Notes: a model not told the origin generated them from the sequence alone. A stretch of 64,000 nucleotides of DNA from Anseranas semipalmata (GCA_013399115.1 VXAA01003989.1:640020-704019); one strand, 5' to 3'. Numbered from the stretch's first letter, positions 1 through 12,237 are shown. Numbers and translations are program-made.

Positions 1-718
1 ATATACAGACTGATAAAGAATTCTGGTAGCCAGCTTTGATAAGCTAAATAGACAGAGCACTCCTTAAATTTGCAGATACAAAGGGGTATTTTTAGGCAGA
101 AAAGTTGGCTTGAAAAGTTCACGAGTCCCTTCCTCCTTCCTTTTTGTTGCATTCAATTTAGTATTGACCTCTGGTATAGATTTAATTGTCAAAATTAACC
201 AGGTTACAAAACCATACAACCCCTTTTCCTTCTTTAAAGAGAATTTTTGACAAAGATAATTTGAACTACCCAACTTACAAACATGGCCTCTGAAGAAAGT
301 ATTCAAATAGTGTCTTTATCTTGAATCTCACTATCAAACATGCTTTCCCATGCTTGGTCATTCCCAGCCTTCTTCTCCAAACCATTCCCAATTCTGGGAG
401 GATCTTTTGAAAGTGAACATGAGAGCTAGATGCAGCATTTTCTACAACAGTGTATTAGCTCCCATTTAATTACCTCTGGGTCACATTTATTCTTTTGGCT
501 CTAGAACCACATTAGGATGTTCAGATCATTAAACACCATATCTTTTCATTATTTTCTGGAGTCACCAACACACAGGATAAAGACACCCGTCCCACTAACA
601 TCGTCTGGAGTCCCTTCTATCAGAGGAACTGCTGTACAGTCCACCATTATGCAATGGGTATTTTTATTAATCAGGCTTTGCCACAATAGTTACTCTGCAA
701 GCTGACATTTTTAAACTG

Positions 719-735
719 CCCCCCCCCCTTTTTTT
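719..735. repeat. C10-T7 homopolymer junction
   Basis: Ten C followed directly by seven T, a simple low-complexity tract. Confidence 0.9.
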
Positions 736-1366
736 AAGTTATTAAAAAGCATTAAAGCAGAAAGCAGAGCATATTTAAAAGCCCAACTGATTTTAAATGA
801 CAGGCTGGCATACTGTTATTTCTAAATTGGGATCTCTCATATATGGAAGTGAACAGTTACTTGCATTTCACCTAAAAGAACATGGAGCAGGAGTCATTTC
901 ATGACTGCATTTTTAGTAAGAATAAAAAACTCTGCAACTTAAGCCAGAGATCTTTTCCAGTATAGTGTTCTGCTTAAGCAAGGAGTCATGGTGGCTTGCT
1001 TAACCTGAAGAGTGGAACCAGAGCAGTGAAAGCCTTGTACCAGATCAGCTTTCAAAATTGGTATTTAGAAAAATGAATGTTTCAGATTTGATCAACTCTC
1101 TTTAGTCAAAATGTGACTACTATCCGGGGTTTCAAAATGGTACAGGTACTTTCTACACAAGACAGAGCATAGAGACAGATCTGTTCCCTTCTGAACACCA
1201 TAAGGGCACAATGACCTCACCTAGTACAGACAAAAGACTTCTGACGCAGAGGAGATTCTAAGTGTTCTCCCACTGAAACAAAATAATTTAATGTGAGAGA
1301 GGAATGGATAGATTAAATTAAGTTACCTAAGGACAAAAAACTATTTTCCACATGACAGGATTATCT

Positions 1367-1381
1367 CCCCCCCCCCCCCCC
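1367..1381. repeat. Poly(C) tract, 15 nt
   Basis: Uninterrupted run of 15 C. On the TRAK1 (minus) strand it is a G15 run. Confidence 0.9.
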
Positions 1382-1875
1382 AATTATTCCTGTAGAGTAA
1401 TATATTTGCATTTGTATGAAATCAAAATTGATGCTGTCTTCAGCAACCTACCTGCAAAACTGATAGGTTTTCATTATTCATTAAGGTATTGCTGGTCATA
1501 CTTAAGTACTGTGAGACTGTGATAACAAGAGCTAGACATTTCCATAAAATGCCACATTTTAAGAGAATACTCATATATACACACCTATCCAGAATATGTA
1601 AAGCTTTAAAGAATCAGATGTTGTTTACCCGTTTACCACCTAGAAATAAACCAAATTTCTATTTTAATGTGGTTATATCTTTACTGGAGATAGCAAAAAC
1701 ATTTGTAAAATGAAGTTGAACTTAATGGCATGCTTGATCGGGTAGACAAAAATATCACAGTAGCATGGCTATGACCTATTTTCCTAACAAGGAAACAAAA
1801 CCCACTGACAGTCTAAACTGCAGCTTCCTGGGAGGTGAAAGGAATGCAAGTTGCATTACACTGCAGGAATTTAGA

Positions 1876-2335
1876 ACCAGGCAGCCCAGATCTGGACACC
1901 ACATCCCAGGTGTGGCCTCACCAGTGCTGAGGTATAGGGAAAGGCTCACCTCCCTCAACCTGCCCGCAACATTCCACCTAATGCAGTCTAGGACATCATT
2001 CGCCTTCTTTGCTGCAAGGGCACATTGCTGGCTCTTATTCAACTTGGTGTCCAGCAGGACCCCCAGGTCCTTTTCTGCAAGACTGCTTTCCAGCTGGTCA
2101 GCCCCTAACACGTGCTGGTACATGGGGTTGTTCCTCCCCAGGTGCAGAACCTTGCACTTCCCTTTGTAAATTGCATGAGGCTCTTCTTGACCCACTGCTC
2201 CAGCCTGTCAAGGTTGCTCTGAATGGCAGCACAACCCTCAGCCAGCCTCTGCCCTGGCAGACAGCTGCTCCAACGCCTGCTGGGGAAGGTGCCCTGTGGC
2301 ACATCACCGCTTTATCTGAACTTGGGTGAGGACCC
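1876..2335 (-). mobile_element. CR1 LINE internal fragment (reverse transcriptase part), both ends missing
   Basis: The minus strand encodes CR1 RT segments: KCKVLHLGRNNPMYQHVLG, ADQLESSLAEKDLGVLLD and KLNKSQQCALAAKKANDVL, then GRLREVSLSLY and a decayed form of RPHLEYCVQFW (TGEATPGMWCPDLG). The upstream part (LDRLEQWVKKSLMQF) is in another frame, so the copy is frameshifted. The FADD box and the CR1 3' end are absent. It is more diverged than the 7.6-8.7 kb copy and looks older. The exact right edge near 2335 is uncertain, because the sequence beyond it (2358-2806) is a different, duplicated segment. Confidence 0.9.
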
Positions 2336-2357
2336 CTTCTTTGCACCCTTTCTCACA

Positions 2358-2806
2358 AACTGCTGCGTATGTTGGCAATCTCTAGGAGCTGTGCTCCAGA
2401 CCTAGGCCTAGGCATCTCCCTGGCACTAGCTACAAAGGTGCTTGACCTTCCGTAATCAGCAGCAGCTGCAACAAAGGCTGCAGGCACTCTTGGGTCAAAG
2501 GCAGCTGACTGTGCTTGTTAGAAGCTGCTAGAGCCTTCCTCAGGCCCACATCTGTGGCTCCCCTTACCTTGCCCTTACCTGGCAGCAGCAGGCACTCTCA
2601 GGTTTCCCAGGAGTCTCCAGATGATCCTGGTCCCTGTCCCCGGAAGATCCAGAAGCTCCCAAGGCAGAGCCCAGACTCTGGCATGAACTGCTGCATCTGT
2701 TCGTTACCTCTGTTTGCCATGGTCTGGGAGCTGTGCTCTGGCCTGGCTCTTGTATAGACCTCTCTAGCATCAGCCTAAAAGGGTGCTTGACTTTACCTAA
2801 TCATGG
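2358..2806. repeat. Imperfect direct duplication, two arms about 330-345 bp apart
   Basis: Arm 1 (about 2358-2460) and arm 2 (about 2686-2806) share ordered blocks: AACTGCTGC, a GTTTGCCAT-like block, GAGCTGTGCTC at 2386 and 2728, and GGTGCTTGAC followed by TAATCA at 2437 and 2782. Spacing drifts from 328 to 345 bp, so the arms have gained and lost bases. The segment between (2461-2685) is GC-richer than its surroundings and also repeats GCAGGCACTCT twice. It directly abuts the CR1 fragment. It may be a decayed repeat or LTR-like unit, but I see no defining ends. Confidence 0.55.
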
Positions 2807-5712
2807 GGCAGCGAGACAGAACGTCGCTTTGCTACATCATACATTGACATAGCACATTTGAGATCATCATAAAATGCTTTCTGCCTTAAGAATTATTAAT
2901 AATGAGACCGGTAAGATGAAATTTATTTATCTGATTATGCTTTAGGGACATAAAAGAACAGCCACAGCCCTAATACACTAGTCATTTTCTTCCAAAAGTT
3001 ATCTTCATCCAAGTGTGAAGACTCCACTTCCCCACTACCAGTTACATTTTAAAAACTAATTATTTGCATCATCTACTCCAGGTTATAGCCTAAAGTCCCC
3101 CCAAAAGATGCTAATAAATTTAAATACTTGGATATTTAAATATTCATCTTTCTGCCACTATCTTCAAAAATTAATTCAAATGGAGGGCTAAGTAGCCTTG
3201 TGACCGTGCTCCTGAGTGACATCCCCAAGCTGATTCTGTGACTCCAATCTCTGGGGTTGGGGATTGGACTGAGGACCTCAAAGACAAAAAGCCACAGGAA
3301 GGCTTTCAGCCTTCAGCCACACTGAAAAATCTGCTCTAACAAGCCACAGCAGTGTAGCCAAGAGTCGTTGACTCTTCTCCTGCATGGATCACCACTGAGG
3401 GAAATTGATCCCATTTCCACCACGAGCTTATAAATCAGTATCAATCTCAGCATGCATTCCAAAACTACAATGATGTTTTTCATGTCATTCAGAAATCCTC
3501 GTGATCCTCGCTCAGATTTCAAAACTCACACATCCACATAGAACAGTTACAATGACAAAATTCAGTGTGTAAGCCTTACAAAGCTTAAAAGAACACTATC
3601 AAATAAAGTCAAAAGCTGGATTTTAAACTTCCAAGCATAACTTGTTTTTTCAATCATCTGAATTCCAAGCAAAAAGTCAGTTGTATAAAAGGAATCCCAT
3701 ATGAATGAAACAGCCAACCGTGATCCGTATTTTGCCTAAAATGTTTTGATGTAGCTTGTGGAAGGAGATTTAAGACAAAGGATCCAAACATTAGTTGGTA
3801 TGTAATTTTCTTCCCTGCTACAGAGAAATTGACTGAATTTAGATTAGGCAAGACCAGTACTCCTGAGATGTAAGATTCCCACCATCCCCATATGCACACA
3901 TACATGCAACACCCCTCAAAAATCTCATTGCTTTCTTATTTTAATGGGTCGAGTCTTGACTCAGCTGTAACCACCACAAATCATTAAAAGAGTTAGGCCA
4001 AACAAGTTCAGTGGATTGGAGAACAAGAAAAGAGTCAGTATTAAAGCACCCATCACCAATACAGCGCTCAGGCAACCAAGAAATGAGTGTAGCTTAAGTA
4101 CATACCCTGTATAGACTTTCGTATGGCAAGACTCGCTAGTCTGGACCTCAGTCATCCAACTAGTTCAATTCCAAGTTTCTCATTATACATAAGATGCAGA
4201 TGGTATTTTTGCTTCATTTTACTGAAAACGTTCCTTAATCTATGTTTTGATAGAAGCTCTCCCTTCCTCCATCCACCCTTATGCTTACCACCTTCTAGTA
4301 CCTGTTAAATGCTTTCCTTTATATTTTAAGTAGAAATAATAGAATATGAGAGTAGATGGCATTCTGTGAATATCAAGTTACTTCTGAGAGCAGGTGTACT
4401 CCAGGAGTCCTTTACAGTGGAGTATACTATGCTATTATGTCCTATTAAACAATATATACAAACCCAAGGAGACCTAAAGAATTGATCAACAAAAATCAAG
4501 GACCAAATGCAGAAGTCTATTAAGACAGTGGCCCTATTAAAAGCACTGACCCTCTTTTCACTTTACGATCCAGAAAAGATAATTTCTCTCATCACTCAAA
4601 ATGACAGACTATTTTCCTAAATCTAAGTGTTCCCTTCTGATAAGTTTGGTAAAAAGGAAACACAGCAGAAGTCTAATACTATCTCCTTCCCCTCTGCCCC
4701 CTGAAACACATTTACTGTACAGTCTCAGTAGAACTAGTATGTGTGAACATTAATAGCTACTGATCTATTTTTAACTGAATAAAAATGCATCTGTATAGTT
4801 TAAAAGCTTGATAATACACCACTCCAAACACCCACCAACTCGTCAGAAAAGCTCTGTCATTTCAATGCTTCTGCTTTAAAGGACAGCAATGCAGCTACCA
4901 GTTCAATGCTGAATCACTCCTGGAAGTAACATTTTTTCACGGATTCTCTCCTGGGAGCAAATGCAAACAGAGGTGAACTCAAACTAGAGAATACTGTCAC
5001 TACAAGTGATTTAGATTCATTCACAGATAATGGTCTTCAGAGACACCTGATTCTATCAAAACAACCACACAGTCTCTTATTCAATATAAATGTATTAGTC
5101 AGAAATGAAAAATCAGGGTCAAATAAGTATGTAGTATCATAAGTTTCCTTTTACCAAGCCTGTTTTGTAGAAAAGGGGAATTCTAGCTGGATAATGAGAA
5201 TGAATTACAGACCATGCAACAGATATGTGTGAAAATGTACAGGCATGTGCATAATATGAAAATTATGTACTATAATTCATATGAGTTTTAAATAGCAAAT
5301 AATTTTTTTGGAAGTACAGTTCTCAGAGAGGGATAGCCCATGGAGAATAAGAGCAATGTTTTCTGAACACAGTTTAAAATTATGGTTTGGGGTTGCAAAT
5401 CAACTGGAGCTTTTTACATCACCTTTTGACAAACAAGCTTCTCTTTCATGTTGACGTTCTAATGTGGGAACAAATGAAGACAATAGCACAGTTTAGGAGG
5501 CATTTAATTTCAGAACCAGTTTCCTTACTAGGCTTGAGATAGCCAAATCTTTACCAGCTTCAGGGCACTTCACAAGACTTAATCAAAAATGCATTGGAGG
5601 AACTATTTTCATTTTGAGTAAAGGTTTGAAATTTGGTCATTATATTTAAAGTTCTTTCAAAAGGATAACTATGAATCTAATTGTACATGAATATAGGTAT
5701 ACTATACATACT

Positions 5713-5736
5713 TGTGTGTGTGTGTGTGTATGTGTA

Positions 5737-5771
<35 letters not shown>
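5713..5771. repeat. (TG)n/(TA)n compound microsatellite
   Basis: About eight TG units followed by mixed TA/TG and then an uninterrupted run of about 12 TA. It lies in the intron downstream of the TRAK1 DVCNST exon and is likely length-variable. Confidence 0.95.
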
Positions 5772-5773
<2 letters not shown>

Positions 5774-7584
5774 TATCTCTTATATACATACATGGTATTA
5801 TACATATTCAGATCACCCCACTTTCCTACTTCTGTGGGTCTCAAAGCATTTTTAAGTAATCCAGTATTGAGGCTCAAAGGTTCAGACATCTATCTTGTTC
5901 AAAACTTACAAACTGAGCCAGGAGGGAGCTGAGATACAGATCACAATCAAAACAGACGTTAAAGAGTCACTGAGTATGGTAACTGGCCACAAATATGTCC
6001 AAAACCTCCAGCAGAAGGAAGGAAAAAAAAGCTGCTCTCAACTACTGCCAAATAAAAACAAAACAACAAAACACCACAACCTCCACACCTCCACTGCAGA
6101 AGTGCTCCCCTTGCCTAATTCCAGTTGTTCACAGTAGGTATCTGAGCATCGTTAAAATAATGAGTTACACCGCAGGACAGTCACAATTGAGTTACCATTC
6201 AGATTATTGCCAACCTCAGTAGTTAAACTTTAACTGGTATGGTGAGAGACCTGGTAACAAGATGTTGCTCTTCCTGATAAACTCTACACAAACAGCAGGA
6301 AGCCTTACAAAATACATGATATTTGCATAGGTTAACAATACACAATATTTACATATATTAAAACATGCACAAACATTCCCCTCTCTGTGCAATATCTCCC
6401 AGTTTGTGAACATTTCCTGAGTAAAGCCAGAACGTGTCGCTCCATTCTGACTTCTTAACTATTCATAAGACATCATGGTTTTGAAGCAGATTGATACTAT
6501 GCTACCAGGTACCAGAAGCAATGAAAAGATTTAATTTCACACCTAAAAATATTCTGCACAAGCTCATGTTTTAATATCAATTACACTTTACTCATCTTTG
6601 AGTGTCTAAGAAGCTTGAAGAAGGCATAGCAACAATTTGTATGTGCAGTACATTTTAATTCTGATAACAGTATTTATTTTGCAGGGAATCCTTTTGTCCT
6701 GCAGGAAAATATATAAATTCTTCCTTCACTTAAGGAAATCTCTGAGAGATTATAAATTGCATTTTTGTTATTTATTAAATATAACTACGTCCACAGAATT
6801 CTTAGACCACAAGGATACTGCTTTGAATATAGTGGAAATCTGTAAGATTGTACGAGAATTTTCTCATAGACAAGTCACAGTATTCGTTCACCCCCTCGTC
6901 AAGGTTTTTAAAACAAACTGAACAGGTACAAAAGGAGTGTCTTGATTGCAGCACTGAAAATGAATCATAGTGCAAGCAGCCACACCCTGGAAAATACTCT
7001 CCAGAATGATAATGGTACAATTCACAGGACTTCTGTGCCAACTTACTTAAAATAACATTTTTATTTTGATGGTTAATTTTTCATAAGGCAATGTTTGCTC
7101 TCTATGCCATAATTTCCAAACATGCCGAAGTTTTATGATCCTGCATTCTCATGTATATTTGCATTATATGACTTGTTCACAACAACTGAACAAGGGTAGA
7201 ATCAGAAATCTCAGTTCCCAGGGTATCAGTCTAGGGCTTAATCCAATTTCGCTTATTTTAAACTTCTTAAACTACTATTAATGCACACGTCTGTATATAA
7301 GCATTAAGGAACAAACTTCCCCTTACACAAATTCCCCTTGCTTAGTTCCTCTTCTTTAAGCCATTAGTATCCAATGAAAGAAGAAAACACCATGAAAAAT
7401 ACTGATGAGTGCAGTTGCTGCCACATTCGAGCCATGTGACTGGATGAAGGTTTCAAATCACAGCACATGGCAAAGTTTGCAGTCATTATTTTTGTAAGCT
7501 AAATGCTGCATAAAGTTGTTTAAGTAAACACAGTTACAGGCAGCTACTGCTATCCAATTTCTCTGCTGTAATTAGCTTCATTTA

Positions 7585-8709
7585 TCATAGAATCACAGAA
7601 TGGTTTGGGTTGGAAGGGACCTTAAAGATCACCTCGTTCCAACCCCCTGCCATGGGCAGGGACACCTCCCACCAGACCAGGTTGCCCAAAGCCCCATCCA
7701 GCCTGGCCTTGAACACCTCCAGGGATGGGGCATCCACAGCTTCTCTGGGCAACCTGTGCCAGTGCCTCACCACCCTCTGAGTAAAGAATTTCTTCCTAAC
7801 ATCTAATCCAAATCTCCCCTCTTTTCGTTTAAAGCCATTACCCCTTGTCCTATCCCTACACTCCCTGACAGAGTCCCTCTCCACCTTTCCTGCAGGCCCC
7901 CTATAGGCACTGCAAGGCCACAATGAGGTCTCCCCGGAGCCTTCTCCAGGCTGAACAACCCCAACTCCCTCAGCCTGCCTTCATAGGAGAGGTGCTCCAG
8001 CCCTCTGGGCGTCCTTGTGGCCCCCCTCTGGACTTGCTCCAACAGGTCCATGTCCCTCTTACTCTGGGGGCCCTAGAGCTGAATGCAGCACTCCAGGTGG
8101 GGTCTCATGAGAGTGGAGTAGAGGGGGAGAATCACCTCCCTCGACCTGCTGGCCACGCTTCTTTTGATGCAGCCCGGGACACGTTTGGCTTTCTGGGCTG
8201 CAAGCGCCCATTGCTGGCTCATGTTGAGCTTCTCATCAACCAACAGCCCGAAGTCCTTCTCCTCGGGGCTGCTCTCAATCCATTCTCTGCCCAGCCTGTG
8301 TTTGTGCTTGGGAATGCCCTGACCCAGGTGCAGGACCTTGCGCTTGGCCTTGTTGAACTTCATGAGGTTCACACACGGCCACCTCTCAAGCCTGTCAAGG
8401 TCCATCTGGATGGCATCCCTTCCCTCCAGCCTGTCAACTGCACCACACAGCTTGGTGTCATCGGCAAACTTGCTGAGGGTGCACTCAATCCCACTGTCCA
8501 TGTCACCAACATGGATGTTAAATGGTGCCGGTCCCAACACTGACCCCTGCAGAACACCACTCATCACTGGTCTCCACTTGGACATTGAGCTGTTGACCAC
8601 TGCTCTTTGAGTGCAACCATCCAACCAATTCCTTATCCACCGAGTGGTCCACCCATCAAATCCATGTCTCTCCAATTTAGAGACCAGGATGTCACATGGG
8701 AGCATCCAT
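7585..8709 (-). mobile_element. CR1 LINE, 5'-truncated, 3' end intact, reverse transcriptase C-terminal part
   Basis: Minus-strand translation of about 8705-8073 matches the CR1 reverse transcriptase from its fingers/palm region onward. It shows [15 protein letters not shown], the RT block [11 protein letters not shown] (usually PQGSVLGP, so a Pro to Leu change), the catalytic FADDTKL (FADD form of YxDD), [15 protein letters not shown] and [20 protein letters not shown]. The frame breaks near 8073 and continues in two other frames through [20 protein letters not shown] to [19 protein letters not shown]. The element ends at the typical avian CR1 3' terminus near 7585 with the ATTCTGTGATTCTATGAT tail. 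Everything upstream of the RT middle is missing from about 8709, the usual 5' truncation of a dead-on-arrival copy. It has frameshifts and is not expected to be active. It lies in the sense orientation of TRAK1. Confidence 0.95.
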
Positions 8710-10230
8710 TACCATCCATTCCCAACAGTCATGAACCATTACAAGTGACACGTCCCACCAGCGTCTCAGTTGGGAGACTTAGGATGCTCCGACGTTGATT
8801 TTTGCTTTCCTTGCCTCATTAGCAAAACATCTTTCTTGTGCTTAATACAATAGTCTCCCTGCACAGACCATCTTACAGGGGAGACAGGACTAATCCTGGT
8901 ACTACAGACTTTGGAAAATTGACTTTTCAGAAGGTTTCTTTAAGCCAACTACTGTCATCATTATAATGGCATTAGAGGTCTGATATGATAAAAGGAGCTG
9001 TGGTACAACTGATTCCAAGAGATTAGCTTCAGCTCCCCCCCCACACCGTTTTGCACTGCTCGTCTGACTGGGGAGGAGGTGTAGAGGATATGTAAAATAT
9101 CTACCAAAATATTTAATGCTTTCTGTTGAAGTATTGAAGTCGGTAACTCAGTTCTTCATATCCATAATGCTTTTACCAACTTTACTCCTTACAAAGTGGT
9201 TCTCCAGGTGCTTCAGAATACAATGAAGTCATATTTGCAAAGGTTTCTGTTGAGCACTGTAACTCATCCCTTCTGAGCTCCACAGTGCCTCAATAACTCT
9301 ACATAAACTTATCTACTACTATAGTTTACATAAATGTACTACTATACAAGTCTAACTACTACAGCTTTAGTATGTCACCTATAGGCTTGATGCTCTGCAG
9401 ACTATTTTAACATGCAATACATTCAGAAGTGCAACAAAATTGCATCTTCATGTGAAAACATGGGCGAGGGGGGGAGGAAGAAAGAATCGTTTAATCATAA
9501 ATTACTTGAGTAATGAGCAACTAGAGGATGAATCACAGAAGTCTTCTCTTCTTGCACAGCTAAGTCAATAGCCACAGTGGAAGAACTCAGAGAGACATGA
9601 ATCCATTCACTATGATAAAATGATCTACAGGCTCAAACAAAGAATGAAAAATGCAGTAGGTCACAATACTACAAGCTTCCTCCCCAGGCACAAACAGTAC
9701 CTTTTTGTAAAATAGTATGAATATGAACAGAAGAAAGAATGAGGGGACAAAATATCTTAACTAAATGCTCAGTTTGGTTCTTCACAAGTCTTTCCTAGAA
9801 GCTTAAGCTGCAGAAAAATGATTTGACATCATCTTGTGAGGCTGGCACAGAGTGACATCAGACAACACTGCAATGTGTCAGCAGATATGTTCAAAAAAAA
9901 GCAAATAAGACAACAGGTCTAAGCTTTCTACATTTTAGAGATGCAGAAATCTCAGTTTTGCCAGAGGGATCACAAACCAAAACAAGCACTGTAGTTTCAC
10001 CAATATTTGATAATGTGGAGAGGTGCATGCACAAATTCCAAATACAACAGCTGGTTTTGATTATTTAATTTCTTTTCTACCCACCACAAAACTTGAAGAC
10101 CAATACAATTCATAAACAGTTCTCTTGCTTTTCACAGTTGTCAGAGAATTACATAGATACTTCAGAGAAGGTAAGAAAAATAGCACTGTTTTATTTGTTC
10201 CTCAGTATAATTTAATTATTTTTGACTTAC

Positions 10231-10425
10231 GGAAATATTTCAAGGTCTCTTCTATTTGCTCAGTTGTTAAGTCAATATTTGCATCAGGAGAAATGAGAGG
10301 CGTATGAAGCCAGTCGTCGTGGTCATAACCATAGATTGTATCTGCTCTTAGCTTATAATGAGGCAGCTGTTCCTCCAGTAGACTGATGATTTCAACTTCA
10401 GGAAGATTGGTACTATTGCACACAT
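10231..10425 (-). CDS. TRAK1: TRAK1 coding exon, start of the HAP1/TRAK conserved N-terminal region
   Basis: TRAK1 is a cytosolic adaptor that links mitochondria (through Miro GTPases) to kinesin-1 and dynein/dynactin. Read on the minus strand, this exon encodes 65 residues beginning DVCNSTNLPEVE, then EVEIISLLEEQLPHYKL, RADTIYGYDHDDWLHTPLI and ending EETLKYF. This is the opening block of the HAP1_N/Milton family. The close match to TRAK1 (TRAK2 has VELVSLLEEQLPQYRL here) gives the name. Splice sites are clean: TTTTTTCAG before the exon (intron ends at 10426) and C|GTAAGTC after it (donor 10224-10230). Length is 195 nt. It enters with the last two bases of the Asp codon and leaves with one base (phase 1), as expected for the following family exon that continues with Leu. 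The AAxxG CC1 box and kinesin-binding coiled coils are not in this exon and would follow outside the window. Mammalian TRAK1 has Asp where this has Asn in CNST(D/N), from memory. Identity is very secure; the exon ends are exact by splice consensus. Confidence 0.96.
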
Positions 10426-10607
10426 CTGAAAAAAGAAAGAGAGGACAGACTCTGTTAGTTACTTTGAACCAAGTACTATACATATAAGCTAGGTAAGATG
10501 CCAGTTTGGTTTGACATCGGCAAGATTTTTCGGCATGTAAAAAGAACAGCTAGATACGGTTTAGAAGATAAGACTAGCACAAGTTATCCCCAAATGAGAG
10601 TACTTAC

Positions 10608-10657
10608 CAGCACAAAATTGGAGGGCATGCTTTTCAGGAGAAGAAGCCCAACTTTTA
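10608..10657 (-). other. Candidate alternative exon just upstream of the DVCNST exon (50 nt)
   Basis: A strong donor GCTG|GTAAGTACTC (10602-10607) lies 182 nt before the acceptor of the 10.4-kb exon. The frame that would enter DVCNST correctly reads KSWASSPEKHALQFC and then a split Ala or Asp codon. Using the acceptor CCTGCTAG at 10658 the exon is 50 nt, enters with two bases and leaves with one, the same phases as exon 25838-26130. A better acceptor at 10673 (TTATTCTTCAATAG) would give 65 nt, but then an in-frame TGA appears at its start. The short intron and weak acceptor make this uncertain, and it has no recognised homology. Confidence 0.18.
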
Positions 10658-11164
10658 CTAGCAGGGACTCATCTATTGAAGAATAAGGTTATGGGGAAGG
10701 AGGCAAAATAGAGAACAAGGGACCATTGACCATGACAGGGTAGTAAAAACCCGGGTATGGAAAAAGGAATACTGCATATGAGAATTTCCATTTTTGATGT
10801 TTTACTTGACAGATTATTTTTTAGGTTGCAAGCTCTACATTTCTCCTTAACTTGGTCCTTGATCATAGTTCAGTATCACTATATTTTGCTGCTGGCAGAT
10901 TTTTCTCAAGAAGAAATCCAGGATTGCGGTATCAAGCTGCCACAATTCACACTGAAGATGCACTGGTAAAGCTGGCAGCAAGAACATCTAGGACACCTTT
11001 CAACACCATCTTGACCTGAATTCTGTGATATCAGTCCTCAATATTCAGAAGTACATCAACTTTGCGCACAGTTTTAAAACTGGATACCGAGGGCCATCAA
11101 CAATCGCTTAAATGTTGTGATTTAAATTGGAGATTTAAATTTAGGAAAAGAGACAGAATTAACA

Positions 11165-11384
11165 CATGAAACTCCAATTCAACATAAAGAAAACCTTTTT
11201 CACCATGAGTATGGTAAAATATGGGAACAGGAGCCCAGAAAGGCTGAGAAATCTCCATCTTTGCAGAGACTGACAACTCAACTGGACAAGGCCCTGAGCA
11301 CCCAGTTTGAAAGGCTGACTTTGAGTAGAAGTCAGAACAGGTGACCTCCAGAGGTCCCAGCTAAACTATATTATTCTATAATGA
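11165..11384 (+). mobile_element. Old CR1 LINE 3'-end fragment
   Basis: On the + strand the sequence follows the CR1 3' region: AACATAAAGAAAACCTTTTT, CACCATGAGTATGGT, AAATCTCCATCTTTGCAGAG, CAACTGGACAAGGCCCTGAG and AGGTGACCTCCAGAGGTCCC, ending in a decayed ATTCTATAAT tail. These correspond to the end of the CR1 ORF2 product and its 3' tail. It is heavily mutated, lacks all RT motifs and lies antisense to TRAK1. Boundaries are approximate on the left. Confidence 0.85.
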
Positions 11385-11572
11385 AGATTTTTTTTAATTA
11401 TTATTTCAATACCCAAAACAGGCACAGTCATTTTAAATATATACTTTTTAATTGCCATATAAAATTAGCTGCAATGTCTCACTAAATAATTATTAAGAAA
11501 CAGAGCAACCCATGGCACATCTTGCACAAACATTTAGTGCATCAATCCGCATTCCCATTTTAATGCCAGGGC

Positions 11573-11600
11573 AAAAAGAAAAAAAGAAAAAAAAAAAAAA
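11573..11600. repeat. A-rich tract
   Basis: Nearly pure A with a few G interruptions, located soon after the CR1 3' fragment but not attached to it. Confidence 0.85.
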
Positions 11601-12214
11601 ACTTCCTCCCCACCACCACCAAATAAGAAGGAGCTATCTATACCTGGTTTGGAAGAGCAAGCACTAAGGCAGGCTGCTCACAAGCTGTGCAATGCAGTTC
11701 TGTCTTTACCCCGTGCCATAACCCTTGGAACTACAAGTTGTTGCTACAACTCACTGCATAGTAAATAGCGAAGAATGTCAAGGGCTGAGTGCACCCCAGC
11801 CCTGACCAGGCTCACTGGGGAACCCCCCTCTGCCCAGCAGCTCCATTTAAGCCCAGGCCCCCTGCCCAGTGCTGTAGGGGAGGTCTGTGTCCAGCTCTGT
11901 CCCCTGCTGATACGGACTCATTCCTGGATTGTCTACAGACCTGATTCAGTAGCTGGCATTTGTCTCATAATCACTGGAGAGTCAATTTAAACCATTACTG
12001 CCGGCACGTTTGCCCTGCTCAGGAACGATGGGACTGCGCTCTAAAGTCAGCAAGGACACTGCCTTTCCGTCCTGTCACGCTCGGCTCCCTGCAGGGCTGC
12101 TTGGCACCTTGCTGCTCCCTGACAAAGACGCACGTTTTCATTAAGGTTAAGCTCATTTTTGCAGGACTGATGCAGACCTGCAAGCTACTGGAATAAACTT
12201 CTGCCAGGAAAAAT

Positions 12215-12237
12215 AACAAACAAACAAACAAAACAAT
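12215..12237. repeat. (AAAC)n short tandem repeat
   Basis: About five imperfect CAAA units ending in CAAAACAA. Confidence 0.85.

Larger units (their letters stand above)
1..10230 (-). other. TRAK1: Intron sequence of TRAK1 downstream of the DVCNST exon
   Basis: This is the first 10.2 kb of the intron that follows the exon ending at 10231; its far end lies outside the window. Apart from the two CR1 pieces, the local duplication and microsatellites listed separately, I see only AT-rich unique sequence. I looked for the next family exon (starting Leu-Cys-Ala-Glu-Arg-Val and containing the AAxxG CC1 box) and did not find it. Confidence 0.85.

Noticed and set aside
5713..5771. AT-rich alternating tract as a possible origin or promoter TATA region
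   Set aside because: It is a plain TG/TA microsatellite in an intron with no other promoter or origin feature.
7923..8543. 206-codon open frame on the + strand
   Set aside because: It is the antisense of the CR1 reverse transcriptase region; the real coding signal (FADDTKL and others) is on the minus strand.
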